Part shown: in pieces, positions 4,686-7,120 of the stretch
Position numbering within the stretch: position 1 is the stretch's first letter
Layout of the letters: every line of letters starts with the position of its first letter
DNA from: CAZGXQ01 sp964530195
GTDB taxonomy: Bacteria > Patescibacteriota > Minisyncoccia > Minisyncoccales > GBS-2
NCBI GenBank assembly: GCA_964530195.1
Contig: CAZGXQ010000041.1
Span: forward strand, 1-7,120
Direction of reading: 5' to 3'
Length of the DNA: 7,120 nucleotides
The notes under the pieces: generated by a model
The model's database searches: none
The model's input: only the letters and a program-made list of their open reading frames with translations
Told to the model about the DNA's origin: nothing
Program-made: the position numbers and the translations under genes

Positions 4686-6652
4686 TTCCTTTCCATCTGC
4701 CTACATGCAAAATAATTATAAAACATGCATTCAGAGGTATCTATTCCAAAAAACGCAGCTAACCACCAACCAGGGGCTAAATAACGACATTCGTAAGAAG
4801 ATAAAATTGGAAAAGAGTTCTTACATTCTTGAATTTCTTCACATTTACATTCTTCAGCGCTTTCGACCTTTTTCCCATCAGGCGATAAAGAACCCTCTTT
4901 GTACTCAGCGCAAGTTGAAAGATTCCAACCAGCTTCCACCTCCATTGCATGAGAGATAGTATAGTGCATTCTTGAGGCTAAAATCTCAAATGCAACAACC
5001 TCTTTTGATTGAGGATATTTTTGATAAAGTTTTTCAATTTCGGACTTAGTTAAAGGAGTCTCTCTTTTTCTTACTTCTTTTTCAATTGTTTCCCACTCCT
5101 CTATCCATTTTTCAATTTTTGAAAATTCAAAACTTTCAATTGAGTTTTTTATCTTTTCAATTCTGTTCGCAATTGTTATAGCTTGTAAGTTTAAACTTAC
5201 AAAATCGCAAGCTAATCCTGCACAATAGCAAACGCAGCCACAGAGCCCAATACCAAGGCAGTTGCAAACTGGAGTACATCTTTCGGGGGCACAAGTAAAT
5301 GTCAATTGATAATAATTGTTAATATCAGGTAAAATTTCTCCTAGATTGTTATCAACCTCCTCTATCTTAAGTAACAAATCGCCTAATGCCGCTAAGAATT
5401 TATCTAAAATTTCTCCAAATGGAACAGAAAATGGACAAGAAATCTGGAGTTCATATTCTGGAGAAACCGAAGTTGCTTCTTTTGTTTTTTCAAAAATTTC
5501 GCCCCACGATTTGACAGTATCAGGCAAACTTTGAAAAAAATCAACCCATTCTTGAAGACTAAGAATATCTTTTGGCGCTCCAAAAAATTGAGCGGTTGCT
5601 TTTTCGAATTCTTCCGAATGAGTTCCAAGATAATAAAAGCCTGTTATTGGGCAGTAGAAATCTGCAATACTATTTTTTCTTGGATTTTGTATTCCCTCAA
5701 AAAGGGGAATTCTTGAAACAATCCAATTTGTTTTAGGAGCATTTTTTCTTAGATAATCAATGGCAAAAGAGAATAGATCTCGATTATAAGCTTCAGAAAA
5801 AGGGCATTTTTTTAAATTATCTATTGCAAACATTAATCTTGCCATTCTTTCTTTAATCGGTAAACTTTTTATTTTTAGTTCAATCAGATAATTCTCAATT
5901 TCCTCTGCGTAATTTGCAATTTGATTCATCAATAACCCCATATTTCTTCTTGCCTCTTCTGGGCAAGGATCGCCCAAACATTTTTGAGCTTGACAAGTAG
6001 GTTGTTGGGGTTCACACAGAGCATCAGGGGCAGGGGCAGGCGCACATGTTCGGGGAGTGGTCGAATAAGGTTCAGAGTTTGAACAACTGCACAAATTCAA
6101 AAGATTTTTTATTTGATCAAATTTTGTTTTAATTTCTTCAACTCTCGGTTTAATTTCATCTAATATTTCTTTTACCGCTCTCAACTCCTCGACATTAAAG
6201 AAATGAGAATTTTCTACATCCTCTTCACCCTTTAAGAAAGTTTCAATCGGGATTTCAGAAAAAGCGAGATGGCTTGCCTCAACCGTTTTTATTTCTCCAG
6301 TAACTTGGGCTATTTGAGAAGGTTGAGCAGGAGACAAAGTGGTAAATTCTGGTCTGAATTGTCTTAAAAAAATCCACCCTCCTAAAAGCAAAACCAGACC
6401 AACGAAACTTGAGAGAATTTGTTTTTTGGCATTAGAAATTTTTTCAACATTTCCAGCAGAAGTTATAAAAGAGAATCCAGCAACGACTAAAGATAAAAAA
6501 GCCAAAATTATTCCAACCCGAATAGCATTTTCCACAAAATTTCTTGTACCCTGAGCTAATCTTTGAGGGAAATCTACATTCCCTGCCAAAACGATTCCCA
6601 AAACAATGAATAAACAAAAAAAGCCAAAAACTATTTTGATAAATTTTCTCAT
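4682..6652 (-). CDS. P4: exported VirB2/TrbC-like pilin-domain protein with very Cys-rich ectodomain (656 aa)
   Basis: The signal peptide is residues 1-23 (MRKFIK, a hydrophobic core, cleavage probably after VLA). It is followed almost directly by TM1 (about 41-64), the loop TSAGNVEKISNAKKQ (64-78), TM2 (79-97) and RPEF (100-103). It is the only module here without the YPxIxG lead-in. The ectodomain of about 550 residues alternates helical stretches with Cys groups. The first is CSC...KCLGDPC (188-230), matching P3. The second is a dense cluster of nine Cys between 454 and 482. The third is a group in a C-terminal extension (581-650) that P3 lacks. The predicted mature protein has 26 Cys, an even number, which suits a disulfide-bonded extracellular protein. 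The helix after the dense cluster (483-510) resembles the last helix of P3. Its start overlaps the stop of the 112-aa membrane-protein gene (ATGA) and its stop overlaps the P3 start. I know no named family for the ectodomain. It is probably a surface-apparatus subunit. Confidence 0.85.
   Translation of the reverse strand: MRKFIKIVFGFFCLFIVLGIVLAGNVDFPQRLAQGTRNFVENAIRVGIILAFLSLVVAGFSFITSAGNVEKISNAKKQILSSFVGLVLLLGGWIFLRQFRPEFTTLSPAQPSQIAQVTGEIKTVEASHLAFSEIPIETFLKGEEDVENSHFFNVEELRAVKEILDEIKPRVEEIKTKFDQIKNLLNLCSCSNSEPYSTTPRTCAPAPAPDALCEPQQPTCQAQKCLGDPCPEEARRNMGLLMNQIANYAEEIENYLIELKIKSLPIKERMARLMFAIDNLKKCPFSEAYNRDLFSFAIDYLRKNAPKTNWIVSRIPLFEGIQNPRKNSIADFYCPITGFYYLGTHSEEFEKATAQFFGAPKDILSLQEWVDFFQSLPDTVKSWGEIFEKTKEATSVSPEYELQISCPFSVPFGEILDKFLAALGDLLLKIEEVDNNLGEILPDINNYYQLTFTCAPERCTPVCNCLGIGLCGCVCYCAGLACDFVSLNLQAITIANRIEKIKNSIESFEFSKIEKWIEEWETIEKEVRKRETPLTKSEIEKLYQKYPQSKEVVAFEILASRMHYTISHAMEVEAGWNLSTCAEYKEGSLSPDGKKVESAEECKCEEIQECKNSFPILSSYECRYLAPGWWLAAFFGIDTSECMFYNYFACRQMERK
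4686..4694 (-). promoter_or_regulatory. Possible ribosome binding site for P3
   Basis: The purine run GGAAAGGAA directly precedes the P3 ATG and is also the end of the P4 coding sequence (codons for ERK). The first GG is about 6 bases from the ATG, an acceptable distance. No equally good run precedes the other starts in the cluster, so this is the best Shine-Dalgarno candidate here, though it could simply reflect Glu/Arg/Lys codons. Confidence 0.35.
5183..5202. repeat. Perfect 20-bp palindrome inside the P4 gene
   Basis: TTGTAAGTTTAAACTTACAA equals its own reverse complement over all 20 bases, centred between 5192 and 5193. It lies in codons for P4 residues 484-490, immediately after the dense Cys cluster. 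There is no spacer, so it is a dyad rather than a normal stem-loop. The pattern is certain; any function is unknown. Confidence 0.85.
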
Positions 6653-6987
6653 AAAATCATTCTAATTACATTTATTAACCAACTAGGAATCAACGTTCCA
6701 ACAACTGGTATCATTTCGAGTAAGAGTGGCAAAACGCTGGTTAAAACAGAGATGCCCAAGAGGAGAGGAGAAAATACTGCAAAAAAAACATCTCCAAAGG
6801 TTTTTATTGGCCAATTTATTACTTCATAATGAAGTCCTTTCCAAATTAAAACACCAATAAAATCAAGCAAATAATCTAAAAGATCTAAGGTTATAGCCAA
6901 AAACATAACAATCATTCCACCAGGCGTTAAAAGCTTTGTTTTTGGGATTTTTTGAAAAAAACGGCTTTGTTTTTTTGCTTCTGGCAT
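6649..6987 (-). CDS. Small multi-pass membrane protein of unknown function (112 aa)
   Basis: The first 20 residues are basic (MPEAKKQSRFFQKIPKTK) with no signal peptide. Hydrophobic segments follow at about 24-49 (starting TPGGMIVMFLAI), 66-90 and 93-112. The protein ends almost inside the membrane (SWLINVIRMIL). It has no Cys. Its size and style resemble small unnamed membrane proteins that I recall beside pilin-like genes in Parcubacteria-like genomes, but I cannot name a family. The gene lies 4 bases after the stop of the preceding reading frame and overlaps the P4 start by ATGA, so it is translationally coupled to the pilin-domain genes. A role as an inner-membrane partner of that apparatus is inference from position only. 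No Shine-Dalgarno sequence is visible before its ATG. Confidence 0.7.
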   Translation of the reverse strand: MPEAKKQSRFFQKIPKTKLLTPGGMIVMFLAITLDLLDYLLDFIGVLIWKGLHYEVINWPIKTFGDVFFAVFSPLLLGISVLTSVLPLLLEMIPVVGTLIPSWLINVIRMIL

Positions 6988-6991
6988 ATTT

Positions 6992-7120
6992 TTAAACTTG
7001 AGCCTGTTTTAATCTTCTGATTTTTGCTACTTCTTCTGGTGAAGTAGTAATTAATTGATCTTCTAAATAAGAGGCAATTGCTTTTATTAAGACATGTTTT
7101 TTCCCAGCAAAGAAAATTCC
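6992..7120 (-). CDS. Unrecognised protein, C-terminal 42 residues only (gene runs off the right edge)
   Basis: On the minus strand the frame is open from the window edge at 7120 to a TAA at 6994-6992. The visible tail reads GIFFAGKKHVLIKAIASYLE, then a charged, helix-prone end (SPEEVAKIRRLKQAQV). The residues look like normal coding sequence, and the stop sits just 4 bases before the ATG of the 112-aa membrane protein, as in the rest of the cluster. This supports it as the preceding gene of the same operon. The tail is too short and lacks motifs, so I do not assign a family. There is nothing to show whether it is an ATPase or another secretion component. Confidence 0.6.
   Translation of the reverse strand, partial: GIFFAGKKHVLIKAIASYLEDQLITTSPEEVAKIRRLKQAQV

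Noticed and set aside
4666..4959. Plus-strand open frame of 97 codons
   Set aside because: It is antisense to the Cys-rich end of P4 and has no ribosome site or family resemblance. The minus-strand frame clearly codes for a conserved-style protein.
5404..5628. Minus-strand open frame of 74 codons in a different frame within P4
   Set aside because: It is nested in P4 and Lys/Phe-rich from out-of-frame reading, with no start signal.
6113..6124. 12-bp palindrome ATTTGATCAAAT
   Set aside because: Palindromes of this length are expected a few times in 7 kb of A/T-rich sequence. It has no partner copy and no position relative to a gene start.
6601..6652. Possible lipoprotein signal in P4 (Cys 13 in the hydrophobic core)
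   Set aside because: The context FGFFC is not a lipobox and the Cys is in the middle of the core. A signal peptidase I site after VLA (residue 23) fits better.
1..7120. tRNA, rRNA, CRISPR array, insertion sequence or riboswitch
   Set aside because: Reading both strands showed no cloverleaf-like segment, regularly spaced repeats, terminal inverted repeats or transposase motifs. Coding frames occupy essentially every base.

Overview
The window is a compact, A/T-rich stretch (by eye, well below 50% G+C) with almost no non-coding DNA. It most resembles a Candidate Phyla Radiation (Patescibacteria, Parcubacteria-like) genome. The evidence is the small gene spacing, the weak or absent Shine-Dalgarno sequences, and above all a run of exported proteins. 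Each of these begins with a signal peptide and a VirB2/TrbC-type pilin domain, an arrangement I know from Parcubacteria-like genomes. UGA appears to be a stop codon (three genes end in ATGA stop/start overlaps), which argues against the UGA-Gly lineages (Gracilibacteria/Absconditabacteria). The lineage call is inference from protein style, not from a marker gene.

Layout. Bases 1-210 (+) are the 3' end of a jag/khpB RNA-binding protein gene (R3H domain). Its stop codon abuts, with zero bases between, the stop of a convergent minus-strand cluster filling 211-7120. Read in transcription order (right to left), the cluster is: the last 42 codons of an unrecognised protein (6992-7120); a 112-aa multi-pass membrane protein (6649-6987); a 656-aa pilin-domain protein with a very Cys-rich ectodomain (4682-6652, called P4 here); a 356-aa relative (3615-4685, P3); a 633-aa protein with two pilin domains in tandem (1710-3611, P2); and a 500-aa relative (211-1713, P1). 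Adjacent genes overlap by 4 bases or are separated by 3-4 bases, so this is almost certainly one operon. Its promoter lies outside the window. No stretch without a gene exceeds 4 bases.

Biology. The four large proteins carry five copies of one module: a [F/L]E[V/I]xYPxIxG lead-in (four of five), TM1, a short basic cytoplasmic loop with a GN/GD motif, TM2, and an [R/S]PE[F/Y]-like end. This is the VirB2/TrbC (or T4SS_pilin) plan, with both ends outside the cell. Unlike true pilins, each is fused to a large extracytoplasmic domain. The ectodomains fall into two homologous pairs. P4 and P3 share a Cys-rich helical scaffold (KC[V/L]GDPC and CxCx motifs). P2 and P1 share a beta-rich region with beta/gamma-crystallin-like motifs and a terminal DPCYS...FC...PCI domain. 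The most economical reading is a surface apparatus related to type IV secretion pili, possibly used in attachment or cell-cell exchange, built from paralogous membrane-anchored subunits. That function is inference; no ATPase or other secretion-system gene is visible here.
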